A DNA stretch of 13,347 bases from Anaerotignum sp. (GCA_017560955.1 JAFZDV010000235.1:1-13347), one strand, 5' to 3'; counted from the stretch's first letter, positions 1-6,498 are shown. The notes: a model not told the origin generated them from the letters alone. Program-made: numbers and translations.

Positions 1-1209
1 AATCTGGGGGTGACACCTGTCAGCTCCATTCCTTACACAATGACCTGTGTGCTGGGGCTGGAAATGGGTAAGGCAACGATATTGTTCCATAGTATCCTCG
101 TTTGTGTGCAGATTCTGATTCTGCGCAGAAAATTTGAATGGAAAAATATTCTGCAGATTTTTGTGGGTGTGATATTCGGTTATTTTACGACATTCTTCAA
201 CTGGGGCGCATCCTTTCTGCCCACCCCTGAACATATGCTGATTCGTCTGGTGATGATGGTCATCAGTACCTGCTGTATTGCTGTGGGTATTTTCTTCTAT
301 GTACCTCCAAACATCATGCCTCTGGCAATCGAAGGTACCATGGAAACGATTTCTAAGGTAACAAAGATCGAATTTCCGAAAGTAAAAATCGGTTTTGACT
401 GTACGATGGTTGTGATCTCTCTGGTTTCCTGTCTGGTGGGGATTCATAGTCTGGGCAGTGTAGGCATCGGTACAGCCTTTGGTGCAGTTTTTGTTGGCGT
501 GATCATGGGGAAACTGAATCGCAGTCCCCTTGGCGCATGGAGAAATAAAATTTTGCATGGAGAACAGGCGGAAACAGCGGAAATTCCTGTTGCAGCAGAA
601 AATGGTTTTGTTGTGACCATTTCCAGAGAATATGGCAGCGGCGGCAGAGAAATCGGTAGACAGCTGGCGGAAAAACTGGGCATTGCCTATTATGACCTGA
701 ACCTGATCCAGAAGGTGGCGGCGGAAAGCGGCTACTCCGAGGCTTATGTGCAGGAAGCGGAGCAGAAAGTGGCAAGTCCTGTGCTGCTGAATCTGTATTC
801 CTGGTATACAGCGGCTACATCCGAGCAGGATCTGCCGAAGGTGGAACAGTTATATCATGCGGAGGAAAGGGTCATTCGTGAACTGGCTTCCAAAGGCTCC
901 TGTGTGATCGTTGGCAGACTGGCGAACCACATTCTGAAAGATTTTGAAAACGGGTTTCATGTATTTATTGGTGCCGATATGGATGCCAAACTGAAACGCG
1001 TGATGGAAAGGGACTGCATTTCCAGAGAACAGGCGGAAAAGCAGATCCATAAAGTTGAAAAAGAACGCGCAAATCACTGCGCTTATTTTACCCATGAACA
1101 GTGGGGCAATGCCAAGCATTATGATGTGATGCTGAAATCTAACTTACTGGGGGTTACCGGTACAGTGGAACTTCTGGAAAAGATGCTGGGCAGAGTATAT
1201 AACATTTGA
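1..1209 (+). CDS. Membrane domain (DUF6198/YczE-like) fused to cytidylate kinase-like domain, 5'-partial
   Basis: The reading frame is open from base 1, so the true start lies upstream; the GTG at 10 is only an internal Val in a family-typical stretch (LGVTPVSSIPY). About 402 residues are visible. Residues 1-170 hold four or five hydrophobic segments (near 24-41, 49-67, 81-101 and 133-170), matching the multi-pass YczE/DUF6198 family of unknown function. After a linker, residues 203-402 match the cytidylate kinase-like family (Cytidylate_kin2): a phosphate-binding loop-like SREYGSGGREIG, a VGRLANHIL motif and an Arg-rich lid (EKERANHCAYF). Such a protein would sit in the membrane with the kinase-like domain in the cytoplasm. 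Housekeeping Cmk is a separate soluble enzyme, so CMP kinase activity is not assured. The hydrogenase gene follows 36 bp later, perhaps co-transcribed. The domain assignment is firm; the role is unknown. Confidence 0.8.
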   Translation, partial: NLGVTPVSSIPYTMTCVLGLEMGKATILFHSILVCVQILILRRKFEWKNILQIFVGVIFGYFTTFFNWGASFLPTPEHMLIRLVMMVISTCCIAVGIFFYVPPNIMPLAIEGTMETISKVTKIEFPKVKIGFDCTMVVISLVSCLVGIHSLGSVGIGTAFGAVFVGVIMGKLNRSPLGAWRNKILHGEQAETAEIPVAAENGFVVTISREYGSGGREIGRQLAEKLGIAYYDLNLIQKVAAESGYSEAYVQEAEQKVASPVLLNLYSWYTAATSEQDLPKVEQLYHAEERVIRELASKGSCVIVGRLANHILKDFENGFHVFIGADMDAKLKRVMERDCISREQAEKQIHKVEKERANHCAYFTHEQWGNAKHYDVMLKSNLLGVTGTVELLEKMLGRVYNI

Positions 1210-1245
1210 TTATAGTGACAGAAGGCTTAATAAAGGGGTTTGAAC

Positions 1246-2727
1246 ATGAAAAATTTTGAAAGTAACGTACAGTACATCAAGTATCTGGTAAATAAAGAAG
1301 TAGCACAGCGTTTTTTCAGCGGCACACTGACAAAAGGTCCTCTGCTGGAAAGAGATATTGCAGAAACGATCATGCCCGGTCCTAAGGCATCCTATCGCTG
1401 CTGTGTTTATAAAGAAAGACATATTGTAGAAGACCGTGTGCGTCTGATTCTGGAACCCTCTGTTGATAATCGTGTAATCAATGTTCTGGATTCTGCATGT
1501 GACGAATGTCCTGTTGACCGTTTTGCGGTAAGTGACTCCTGTCGTGGCTGTCTGGGCCATAAGTGTCAGGAAGTATGTCCCAAGGGTGCAATTTCTATCG
1601 TAAACCATAGAGCACATATCAATCAGGATCTGTGTATCGAATGCGGTAAATGTAAACAGGTTTGTCCTTTCGGTGCAATCACAGAAGTTATGCGTCCCTG
1701 TATGCGTGCCTGCCCTGTGGATGCAGTAAAAATGGATGAAAACAAAAAAGCAATGATCGATCATGATAAGTGTATTTCCTGTGGCTCCTGTGTATATCAG
1801 TGTCCTTTTGGTGCGATTGTTGATAAATCCTATGTAATGAATGTTCTGAATCTGCTGAGAAACTCTTTCAACAATACAAATTACCATGTGTATGCGGTTG
1901 TTGCTCCTGCCATTGCCAGTCAGTTTGGTGATGTAAAGGTAGGTCAGGTTTTTGCAGGTATCAAGGAACTGGGCTTCTATGATGTAGTGGAAGCAGCCAT
2001 TGCAGGTGATATGGTAGCATTGGCAGAAACAGAAGAGTTTGCACATACGATTGAAGAAAAGAAATGGAAAACAACTTCCTGCTGTCCTGCCTTTGTAGAA
2101 TACGTGAGAAGATATCATCCTGAACTGATGGACCACGTTTCCACAGTTGTTTCTCCCATGATCGCCATGGGCAGAGCGATTCGTGCGAAAGACCCTAAGG
2201 CAAGAGTTGTATTCATGGGTCCCTGCACAGCGAAAAAAGTAGAAGTAAAACAGCCTGAAGTAAAAGATGCTGTTGATAATGTAATTACATTTGAAGAACT
2301 GCGTTCTCTGCTGGATGCAAAAGGTCTGGATCTGGCACAGCTGCCTGAATACAATGCGGGTGAACCTTCTTCCTACGGCAGAATCTTTGCAAGAACAGGC
2401 GGCGTAGCGGAAAGTGTGCGTCGTGTGGCAAAACTGGAAGGCGTAGATGTTGAGATCAATCCTGTAAGATGCAACGGTATCGATGAATGTATCCGTGCAC
2501 TGAAGCTGGCATCTTTCGGCAGACTGGATGGCAACCTGATCGAAGGTATGGTATGTAAAGGTGGCTGTACAAATGGTGCAGCATCTATTTTCCATGACCA
2601 GAAAGGTATTCAGCGTGTTAACGATTATAGCCGTGAAGCACTGACAGATGACCCTACAGAAGGTATCAGAGGCTATGATATGAGTTCCATCGAAATGGAA
2701 AGAGAATTTTTGAAAATTGAAAAATAA
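1246..2727 (+). CDS. Monomeric [FeFe] hydrogenase, group B-like
   Basis: This is a 493-residue iron-only hydrogenase, interconverting protons and H2 with ferredoxin-type electron flow. The three H-cluster motifs are TSCCPAF (277-283), MGPCTAKK (324-331) and EGMVCKGGC (433-441). The ligands are inferred as C280, C327, C437 and C441, with C279 as the usual proton-relay Cys. The forms 'TSCCPAF' and 'MGPC' (rather than TSCCPxW and MPC) point to the group B1/B3 family. N-terminal iron-sulfur cysteines are C99/C102/C107/C111, C130/C133/C136/C140 and C176/C179/C182/C186, plus C152/C156 and C85/C88, enough for at least two and perhaps three or four [4Fe-4S] clusters. There is no signal peptide, so it is cytoplasmic. 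ATG 1246 is chosen because AAAGGGG at 1232-1238 lies 7 nt upstream; a TTG at 1240 is too close to it. No HydE/F/G maturases or partner subunits are in the window. Confidence 0.92.
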   Translation: MKNFESNVQYIKYLVNKEVAQRFFSGTLTKGPLLERDIAETIMPGPKASYRCCVYKERHIVEDRVRLILEPSVDNRVINVLDSACDECPVDRFAVSDSCRGCLGHKCQEVCPKGAISIVNHRAHINQDLCIECGKCKQVCPFGAITEVMRPCMRACPVDAVKMDENKKAMIDHDKCISCGSCVYQCPFGAIVDKSYVMNVLNLLRNSFNNTNYHVYAVVAPAIASQFGDVKVGQVFAGIKELGFYDVVEAAIAGDMVALAETEEFAHTIEEKKWKTTSCCPAFVEYVRRYHPELMDHVSTVVSPMIAMGRAIRAKDPKARVVFMGPCTAKKVEVKQPEVKDAVDNVITFEELRSLLDAKGLDLAQLPEYNAGEPSSYGRIFARTGGVAESVRRVAKLEGVDVEINPVRCNGIDECIRALKLASFGRLDGNLIEGMVCKGGCTNGAASIFHDQKGIQRVNDYSREALTDDPTEGIRGYDMSSIEMEREFLKIEK

Positions 2728-2738
2728 ATATTGATAGA

Positions 2739-2774
2739 AAAAGCAGCAGGAGAATTCTGCTGCTTTTCTGTTTT
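2739..2774 (+). terminator. Intrinsic terminator after the hydrogenase gene
   Basis: GCAGCAG (2743-2749) pairs with CTGCTGC (2757-2763) around a 7-nt loop. The stem is extended by AAAA/TTTT (2739-2742 with 2764-2767) and followed by a T-rich tail. It begins 12 bp after the hydrogenase stop and separates it from the regulatory block. Confidence 0.85.
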
Positions 2775-2908
2775 GTACTGCAGTTACTTTTATAGATACT
2801 GTGGTTTGGTGGAATAAAGAAATTTATAAATATATATTATTACTATATGTACTTTTTTCATGTCAATGAATCGTGTTATGCAGAAAAGTTTTTAGAAATG
2901 AATGACCA

Positions 2909-2938
2909 TTGACTTGCCGAATGGAATTATGATATTCT
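2909..2938 (+). promoter_or_regulatory. Sigma-A-type promoter for the membrane LuxR-type gene
   Basis: TTGACT (2909-2914) and TATTCT (2933-2938) are 18 bp apart, and TG at 2930-2931 gives an extended -10. Transcription would begin near 2945, leaving a leader of about 20 nt that is mostly ribosome site. The AT-rich 2775-2908 stretch upstream shows no gene. Confidence 0.65.
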
Positions 2939-2965
2939 AGTACACAATAATTGGGGGGAAAGAAG

Positions 2966-4033
2966 ATGAAATCATCCTGTGAAAAACTGACTATTTTACG
3001 AAATGGTTTCGTATTTTTTATCTTCCTTCTGGGATGCACCGAAGTAGCATTTGCCGCAGGACAGGAAATGTCTGCGAGGGGAGGGGGATTCTCCGGTATG
3101 CCAATGATATATGGAATCCTTGCCGGAATTTCTCTGATGCTACTGATCGGGTATGGTGCGCTGGTTAAGAAGAAGGAAATGTGGCTGCTGTTGTTGTTTG
3201 CCTCTATTTTTCTGGTGAATGCAGGCTATTTCTCCCTTTCCATTTCAAAAACGCTGGGGGAAGCTTTGCTGGCAAACCGCATCGCCTATCTGGGGTCAGT
3301 TTTCCTGCCATTCTTCATGCTGATGACCATCGCTGGTGTCTGTCATCATCCCTGTAAGAAATGGATGGTTGGGTTACTGATCGGCATCAATGTGATTGTT
3401 TTCCTGATCGCTGCCAGTTCTGGATATACAGACTGGTATTACAAAGAAGTCACATTGATATTTGTGGATGGGGCGGCAAAACTGGAAAAGGTTTACGGGC
3501 CACTGCACAATATTTATTTTGTATTCCTGTTTTCCTATTTCGCCATGATGGTTGGTCTGATCATCCGTGCAACGAGGAAAAAATGGCTGCACTCACCAAA
3601 GCAGGCGATCCTGCTGCTGGTTGTGGTGCTGCTGAATATCCTGTTCTGGCTGGTGGAACAGATGGTAAACTGGGATTTTGAATTCCTTTCTGTTTCCTAC
3701 ATCATCAGCGAACTGCTACTGCTGTGTCTGTACAGCATGCTGCAGGATATCGAAGAGATGCAGAAACAGTTTCAGCCTGTCATTATTGCGGCGGAACCTG
3801 TCAAAGCAGAACAGAAATCTATGGACGATATTGTGGAGCATTGGTCTGCGGCGGCGGATTTATCTCCCAGAGAAAAAGATGTTTTCCGCGAACTGCTGAC
3901 GGATAAAAAGCGAAAGGAAATCGCCGAAGCCCTCTGCGTTTCGGAAAATACCGTAAAGACACATACCTCCAGAGTCTTTTCTAAGATGGAAGTTTCCACC
4001 AGAAGTGAATTGATCGAAAAAGTATTCAGGTAA
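2966..4033 (+). CDS. Membrane-bound LuxR-type transcriptional regulator with 7TM sensor domain
   Basis: The protein has 355 residues. Residues 1-31 look like a signal peptide (hydrophobic 14-28, small residues before a VAFA/AG cleavage site). Seven hydrophobic segments follow (about 46-66, 72-94, 107-127, 134-152, 184-202, 212-233, 242-262), resembling the 7TM input domain found at the N-terminus of some histidine kinases. A short linker (263-298) leads to a LuxR/GerE helix-turn-helix: LSPREKDVF at 299-307 and the recognition region EIAEALCVSENTVKTHTSRV at 318-337. There is no kinase, receiver or PAS domain, so it appears to be a one-component regulator that binds DNA while held in the membrane; signal and targets are unknown. 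ATG 2966 is preferred because GGGGGGAAAG lies just upstream; the in-frame TTG at 2951 precedes that site. It is monocistronic, with its own promoter and terminator. Confidence 0.82.
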   Translation: MKSSCEKLTILRNGFVFFIFLLGCTEVAFAAGQEMSARGGGFSGMPMIYGILAGISLMLLIGYGALVKKKEMWLLLLFASIFLVNAGYFSLSISKTLGEALLANRIAYLGSVFLPFFMLMTIAGVCHHPCKKWMVGLLIGINVIVFLIAASSGYTDWYYKEVTLIFVDGAAKLEKVYGPLHNIYFVFLFSYFAMMVGLIIRATRKKWLHSPKQAILLLVVVLLNILFWLVEQMVNWDFEFLSVSYIISELLLLCLYSMLQDIEEMQKQFQPVIIAAEPVKAEQKSMDDIVEHWSAAADLSPREKDVFRELLTDKKRKEIAEALCVSENTVKTHTSRVFSKMEVSTRSELIEKVFR

Positions 4034-4042
4034 AAAGCAAAG

Positions 4043-4074
4043 AGAACCGATTCGGGTGAGTCGGTTCTTTTTTT
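4043..4074 (+). terminator. Intrinsic terminator after the membrane LuxR-type gene
   Basis: An 11-bp stem (4043-4053 with 4058-4068, one G-T pair) with a 4-nt loop GGGT is followed by a run of seven T (4068-4074). It starts 9 bp after the stop codon. Confidence 0.92.
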
Positions 4075-4097
4075 GTGCAGAAATGGCGGAAAATCAG

Positions 4098-4134
4098 TAA
4101 AATCACCCCTGTTTTGCCTAAAATCACACCTGTT
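4098..4134 (+). promoter_or_regulatory. Two 16-bp direct repeats 21 bp apart (candidate activator operator)
   Basis: TAAAATCACCCCTGTT (4098-4113) recurs as TAAAATCACACCTGTT (4119-4134), 15 of 16 bases identical. The 21-bp period is two turns of B-DNA, so both copies face the same side. They end just before a poor -35 region (4140-4145), the usual place for an activator. A GGGTGA at 4135-4140 also forms an inverted match with TCACCC at 4103-4108. The repeats are direct observation; the operator role is inference. Candidates to bind are the two LuxR-type proteins encoded on either side. Confidence 0.6.
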
Positions 4135-4139
4135 GGGTG

Positions 4140-4168
4140 AAGTCTTACACGAGATTTTTTCCTATGCT
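4140..4168 (+). promoter_or_regulatory. Weak, possibly activator-dependent promoter for the response regulator gene
   Basis: TATGCT at 4163-4168 is a fair -10 box, but the position 17 bp upstream (AAGTCT, 4140-4145) has almost no -35 likeness. With the direct repeats ending at 4134, this fits a promoter that needs an activator. The start would be near 4175 and the leader about 50 nt. No other promoter-like pair is better in this gap. Confidence 0.35.
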
Positions 4169-4190
4169 TAGACTAAGAAAGAATTCTTTC
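4167..4190. repeat. Two adjoining perfect palindromes at the presumed transcription start
   Basis: CTTAGACTAAG (4167-4177; 5+1+5) shares its last base with GAAAGAATTCTTTC (4177-4190; 14 bp, perfect). They lie across the expected start point and early leader of the response regulator gene, so they could be a repressor site or fold in the mRNA. The symmetry is observed; the role is not known. Confidence 0.5.
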
Positions 4191-4223
4191 GGGGGAACCC
4201 GTCGGATGACGAGGAGGGGAATC

Positions 4224-4871
4224 ATGAAGACATATCGCGTATTACTGGTAGAAGACAGAATGATCCATAAATCATATTTTGAATGCCTGCTGCAGGCTTC
4301 GGGCAGATATCTTCTGGTAGGAACGGAAACAAACATGAAGGATGCAGTGCAGTTCTGTGGGCATACATTGGTTGACCTGATCCTGACAGATGCGGCGGAC
4401 AAAGAAGGGCAGACCTGTTTTGCGGCTCTGGCAGAATGCAAACGAAAATACTCCCACATCCGCAGTGTGGTGGTAAGTGATTCTGCCGATCCATCTTTTC
4501 TGGAGCGAGCGGAGGAAAGTGGTGCAGACAGTTTCTGGTATGCAGCGGACAGGCAGTCCCTGCTTTCTGTGCTGGATCGCACCATGGAAGGGAAATCGGT
4601 ATTTCCTGCCCATGCCCCTGTGGTAAAGATCGGGCAGGCGGAAAGCCGCAGTTTTTCGGAAAAGGAGATCCGGATTTTACGGGAAGTGGCGAAGGGCGAT
4701 TCCAATAAGGAGATTGCGGAAACCCTGCAGATGAGTTATTACACCGTGCGAGATTATGTGAAAGGCCTGCTGGAAAAAACAAACCTGCAAAGCCGAACAG
4801 AGCTGGCGGTGAAGGCAGTGGGCAGCGGCCTCATTGTTTTGGAAAATAATACATCAAAATCTGTCAGATGA
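4224..4871 (+). CDS. NarL/FixJ-family response regulator with atypical receiver
   Basis: The protein has 215 residues. Residues 4-120 match a CheY-like receiver: acidic E10/D11, likely phospho-acceptor D56 (LILTD), and S85 at the conserved Ser/Thr position (VVVSD). The nearly invariant Lys after the fifth strand is absent; the stretch GADSFWYAAD (100-109) has Ala where Lys is expected, so phosphorylation-driven switching may be altered. Residues 143-195 form a LuxR/GerE DNA-binding domain (FSEKEIRIL, then NKEIAETLQMSYYTVRDYVK at 161-180). No histidine kinase is adjacent. ATG 4224 is chosen because GAGGAGGGG (4211-4219) sits 4 nt upstream; the frame stays open back to 4137 but earlier starts lack such a site. 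It is probably transcribed alone, ending at the hairpin at 5046-5082. Confidence 0.85.
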   Translation: MKTYRVLLVEDRMIHKSYFECLLQASGRYLLVGTETNMKDAVQFCGHTLVDLILTDAADKEGQTCFAALAECKRKYSHIRSVVVSDSADPSFLERAEESGADSFWYAADRQSLLSVLDRTMEGKSVFPAHAPVVKIGQAESRSFSEKEIRILREVAKGDSNKEIAETLQMSYYTVRDYVKGLLEKTNLQSRTELAVKAVGSGLIVLENNTSKSVR

Positions 4872-4906
4872 CGGATGGAGCGGGGATGAAAAACTAAAAT
4901 AAAAGG

Positions 4907-4919
4907 TGATAATTTATCA
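4907..4919. repeat. Perfect palindrome TGATAA-T-TTATCA
   Basis: This 6-1-6 palindrome lies 36 bp after the response regulator stop. It resembles the Fur-type 7-1-7 consensus (TGATAATnATTATCA) but is one base shorter per arm, and no promoter can be placed against it. It may be only an AT-rich hairpin. Confidence 0.35.
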
Positions 4920-5045
4920 TTAAATATCGGGGAGTGTTGTATCGTAGATTTATATCGAAGAAGTACGAACATTAAAGAGGATGAAAGAATGGATATTTTC
5001 TGAATTTTAAAATATTACAAACATAGAGTATTATCTTGCACGAAA

Positions 5046-5082
5046 GGACGAAATCAATCATGGTTTCGCCCTTATTTTATTT
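5046..5082 (+). terminator. Probable intrinsic terminator downstream of the response regulator
   Basis: GGACGAAATC (5046-5055) pairs with GGTTTCGCCC (5062-5071) as a 10-bp stem with two wobble pairs and a 6-nt loop. The tail TTATTTTATTT (5072-5082) is U-rich but interrupted. Confidence 0.6.
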
Positions 5083-5111
5083 ACGAAGAGAAATAGTGAT
5101 ATCTCATAGAA

Positions 5112-5140
5112 TTGTATTTATTGTTTAGTGGTGGTAAAAT
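5112..5140 (+). promoter_or_regulatory. Extended -10 promoter for the small orphan gene
   Basis: TTGTAT (5112-5117) and TAAAAT (5135-5140) are 17 bp apart, with TGG directly before the -10 box (5132-5134). The transcript would start near 5147 with a leader of about 67 nt. Confidence 0.7.
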
Positions 5141-5213
5141 ATACACAAGTATATGAAAGGATAACAGGCATAAAGACAGAGCAGCTGTGTGTCAGAGAAA
5201 GGAGAAATACAAA

Positions 5214-5417
5214 ATGAGAGAAAAACGTAAAAAAATACAGCCCGTGGTGGATTTGTTGGAGTATATGATTCGCTGCGGTATAATTTCCAATGAAGGCGGT
5301 CATAAAATTTTTTCTGTCGTGTTGAAGGATCCTGATCTGACAGATCGTGTTATGGATATTTTAGATCTGGAACTGTCGGAGCAGGAGACGATCGCAAAAG
5401 TGGAAAAACTGCTGTGA
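5214..5417 (+). CDS. Small protein of unknown function (67 aa)
   Basis: This protein was not recognised. It has a very basic start (MREKRKK), then an amphipathic, probably helical body rich in Leu, Val, Asp and Glu, with a single Cys at residue 22. There is no signal peptide or membrane helix. The gene has an extended -10 promoter at 5112-5140 and AAAGGAG (5198-5204) 9 nt before ATG 5214, which argues that it is expressed. An upstream in-frame start at 5187 lacks a ribosome site. It ends 12 bp before the -35 box of the thiazole operon with no terminator between, so some read-through into the riboswitch is possible, but nothing ties it to thiamine. The clean promoter, ribosome site and codon pattern are the main evidence for a real gene. 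Confidence 0.65.
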   Translation: MREKRKKIQPVVDLLEYMIRCGIISNEGGHKIFSVVLKDPDLTDRVMDILDLELSEQETIAKVEKLL

Positions 5418-5429
5418 CGGTGAGAGGGC

Positions 5430-5458
5430 TTGCATTATAAAAGACATTGGTTTATAAT
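5430..5458 (+). promoter_or_regulatory. Promoter of the thi operon
   Basis: TTGCAT (5430-5435) and a consensus TATAAT (5453-5458) are 17 bp apart. The start would be near 5465, about 12 nt before the TPP aptamer, as expected for a riboswitch leader. Confidence 0.75.
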
Positions 5459-5476
5459 GAAACTGCAACAGAATAA

Positions 5477-5568
5477 ACAGCGGGGAGCTTGTGTTACAGG
5501 CTGAGAGGAAGATACTGATCTTCGACCCATATACCTGATTTGGATAATGCCAACGTAGGAATGCCTGT
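5477..5568 (+). promoter_or_regulatory. TPP riboswitch (THI box) aptamer
   Basis: The conserved THI-box elements occur in order: GGGGAGC, then CTGAGA (5501-5506) in the pyrimidine-sensing loop, ACCTGAT (5533-5539), GGATAATGCC (5542-5551) and CGTAGGAA (5554-5561). P2 is AGCTTGT with ACAGGCT around GTT; an optional P3 stem pairs GAAGAT with ATCTTC; P1 can close as ACAG (5477-5480) with CTGT (5565-5568). The aptamer binds thiamine pyrophosphate in the nascent mRNA. With the terminator 15 nt downstream, it should lower transcription of the thiazole genes when TPP is plentiful. Confidence 0.96.
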
Positions 5569-5582
5569 GTGACAAAGATTTT

Positions 5583-5625
5583 AAAGGGAGTTACCAAATC
5601 AAAGGTAACTCCCTTTCTTATTGTT
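5583..5625 (+). terminator. Riboswitch-controlled terminator before thiS
   Basis: AAAGGGAGTTACC (5583-5595) and GGTAACTCCCTTT (5604-5616) form a perfect 13-bp stem with an 8-nt loop, followed by CTTATTGTT. Its place between aptamer and first gene marks it as the expression platform. I could not resolve the competing antiterminator by eye. Confidence 0.9.
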
Positions 5626-5643
5626 GCAGAAGGAGGTGAAAGT

Positions 5644-5838
5644 ATGGTAAAGATCAACGGCACGGAACTGAACGTCAGTGGTAAAACAATAGCAGAATAT
5701 CTGGCAACGACAGACTATAATGCTATGCGTATCGCCGTAGAACGAAACGGAGAAATCGTACCGAAAGCTCAGTATGCTGAAACAGTTTTACAGGACGGCG
5801 ATAGCGTGGAGATCGTAAATTTTGTAGGAGGTGGCTGA
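5644..5838 (+). CDS. thiS: Sulfur carrier protein ThiS
   Basis: This 64-residue ubiquitin-like protein is the sulfur donor for thiazole formation. Its C-terminus, NFVGGG, carries the Gly-Gly end that ThiF adenylates and that is then converted to a thiocarboxylate. The body fits the ThiS pattern: [11 protein letters not shown], then [23 protein letters not shown], and [16 protein letters not shown]. Usual length for the family is 64-66 residues. AAGGAGGTG (5630-5638) lies 5 nt before ATG 5644, just beyond the riboswitch terminator. It is the first gene of the operon. Many thiazole-pathway ThiS proteins end in two Gly; here there are three. Confidence 0.95.
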   Translation: MVKINGTELNVSGKTIAEYLATTDYNAMRIAVERNGEIVPKAQYAETVLQDGDSVEIVNFVGGG

Positions 5839-5839
5839 T

Positions 5840-6481
5840 TTGAGCTGTATTCCGAGTAAAGAGGAAATGCAGCGAACACTGGAAGCAAGACATGGGAAAG
5901 AACTGCAGGCAAAGTTTACAGGCAGTACTGTTGCCATCTGCGGCTTAGGGGGATTGGGTTCCAATATTGCGGTCTCATTGGCAAGGGCAGGTATTGGCAG
6001 GCTGATCCTGATCGACTTTGATCAGGTGGATATTTCCAATCTGCATCGGCAGCAGTATCGGGCGAATCAAATCGGATATTGCAAAACGGACGCATTGAAA
6101 GAAAATCTTCAGGAGATCTCTCCATATCTGGATATTGTGACACATACTGTCCGTGTGGAAGAAAATAACCTGACAGAACTTCTGCAGGATGCGGATATCA
6201 TCTGTGAAGCCTTTGATGATGCAGAAGCAAAAGCCATGTTAGTCAATGGTGTTTTAGAAAAATTACATATGAAATATCTGATCGCTGCTTCCGGTATGGC
6301 AGGGCTTGGTTCTGCCAACAGTATCAAAACCAGAAGGGTCATGGAACGATTTTATTTGTGTGGAGATGGAGTCAGCGATGTGGCAGATGATATTGGTCTG
6401 GTAGCGCCTCGCGTGATGCTGTGTGCAGCCCATCAGGCACAGATGGTCCTTCGTATCCTTTCTGGAAATCATGAACCATAA
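5840..6481 (+). CDS. thiF: ThiS adenylyltransferase ThiF (short, family 2 type)
   Basis: This 213-residue E1-like enzyme uses ATP to adenylate the ThiS C-terminus. Visible features are the nucleotide-binding loop GLGGLGS (35-41), [17 protein letters not shown] (57-73) with the conserved Asp, Asn and Arg residues, and [13 protein letters not shown] (119-131). It is shorter than E. coli ThiF (about 250) and lacks the paired CXXC zinc motifs, as in the short clostridial 'thiF family 2' group. TTG 5840 is the likely start because AGGAGGTG (5826-5833) lies 6 nt upstream and inside the end of thiS; the in-frame GTG at 5831 overlaps that site, and an ATG lies further in at 5867. The stop of thiS is one base before the TTG, indicating translational coupling. 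Confidence 0.9.
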   Translation: MSCIPSKEEMQRTLEARHGKELQAKFTGSTVAICGLGGLGSNIAVSLARAGIGRLILIDFDQVDISNLHRQQYRANQIGYCKTDALKENLQEISPYLDIVTHTVRVEENNLTELLQDADIICEAFDDAEAKAMLVNGVLEKLHMKYLIAASGMAGLGSANSIKTRRVMERFYLCGDGVSDVADDIGLVAPRVMLCAAHQAQMVLRILSGNHEP

Positions 6482-6498
6482 AGAAAGAAGGGTTATTT

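Larger units (their letters stand above)
4872..5213. other. Intergenic region, 342 bp, no gene seen
   Basis: No open frame with a credible ribosome site was found here; ATGs such as 4989 open only a few codons. It holds a 13-bp palindrome (4907-4919), a terminator-like hairpin (5046-5082) and a good promoter (5112-5140). It is AT-rich compared with the genes around it. Confidence 0.7.

Noticed and set aside
1210..2595. Long minus-strand open frame (about 460 codons) opposite the hydrogenase gene
   Set aside because: It mirrors the codon bias of the plus-strand gene, has an odd composition (very rich in Cys, Phe, Thr and His), resembles no protein family and would be wholly antisense to a clear hydrogenase.
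4137..4223. GTG-initiated extension of the response regulator by 29 residues
   Set aside because: The extension covers the predicted promoter and palindromes, has no ribosome site and is not part of a receiver domain; ATG 4224 has a strong site.
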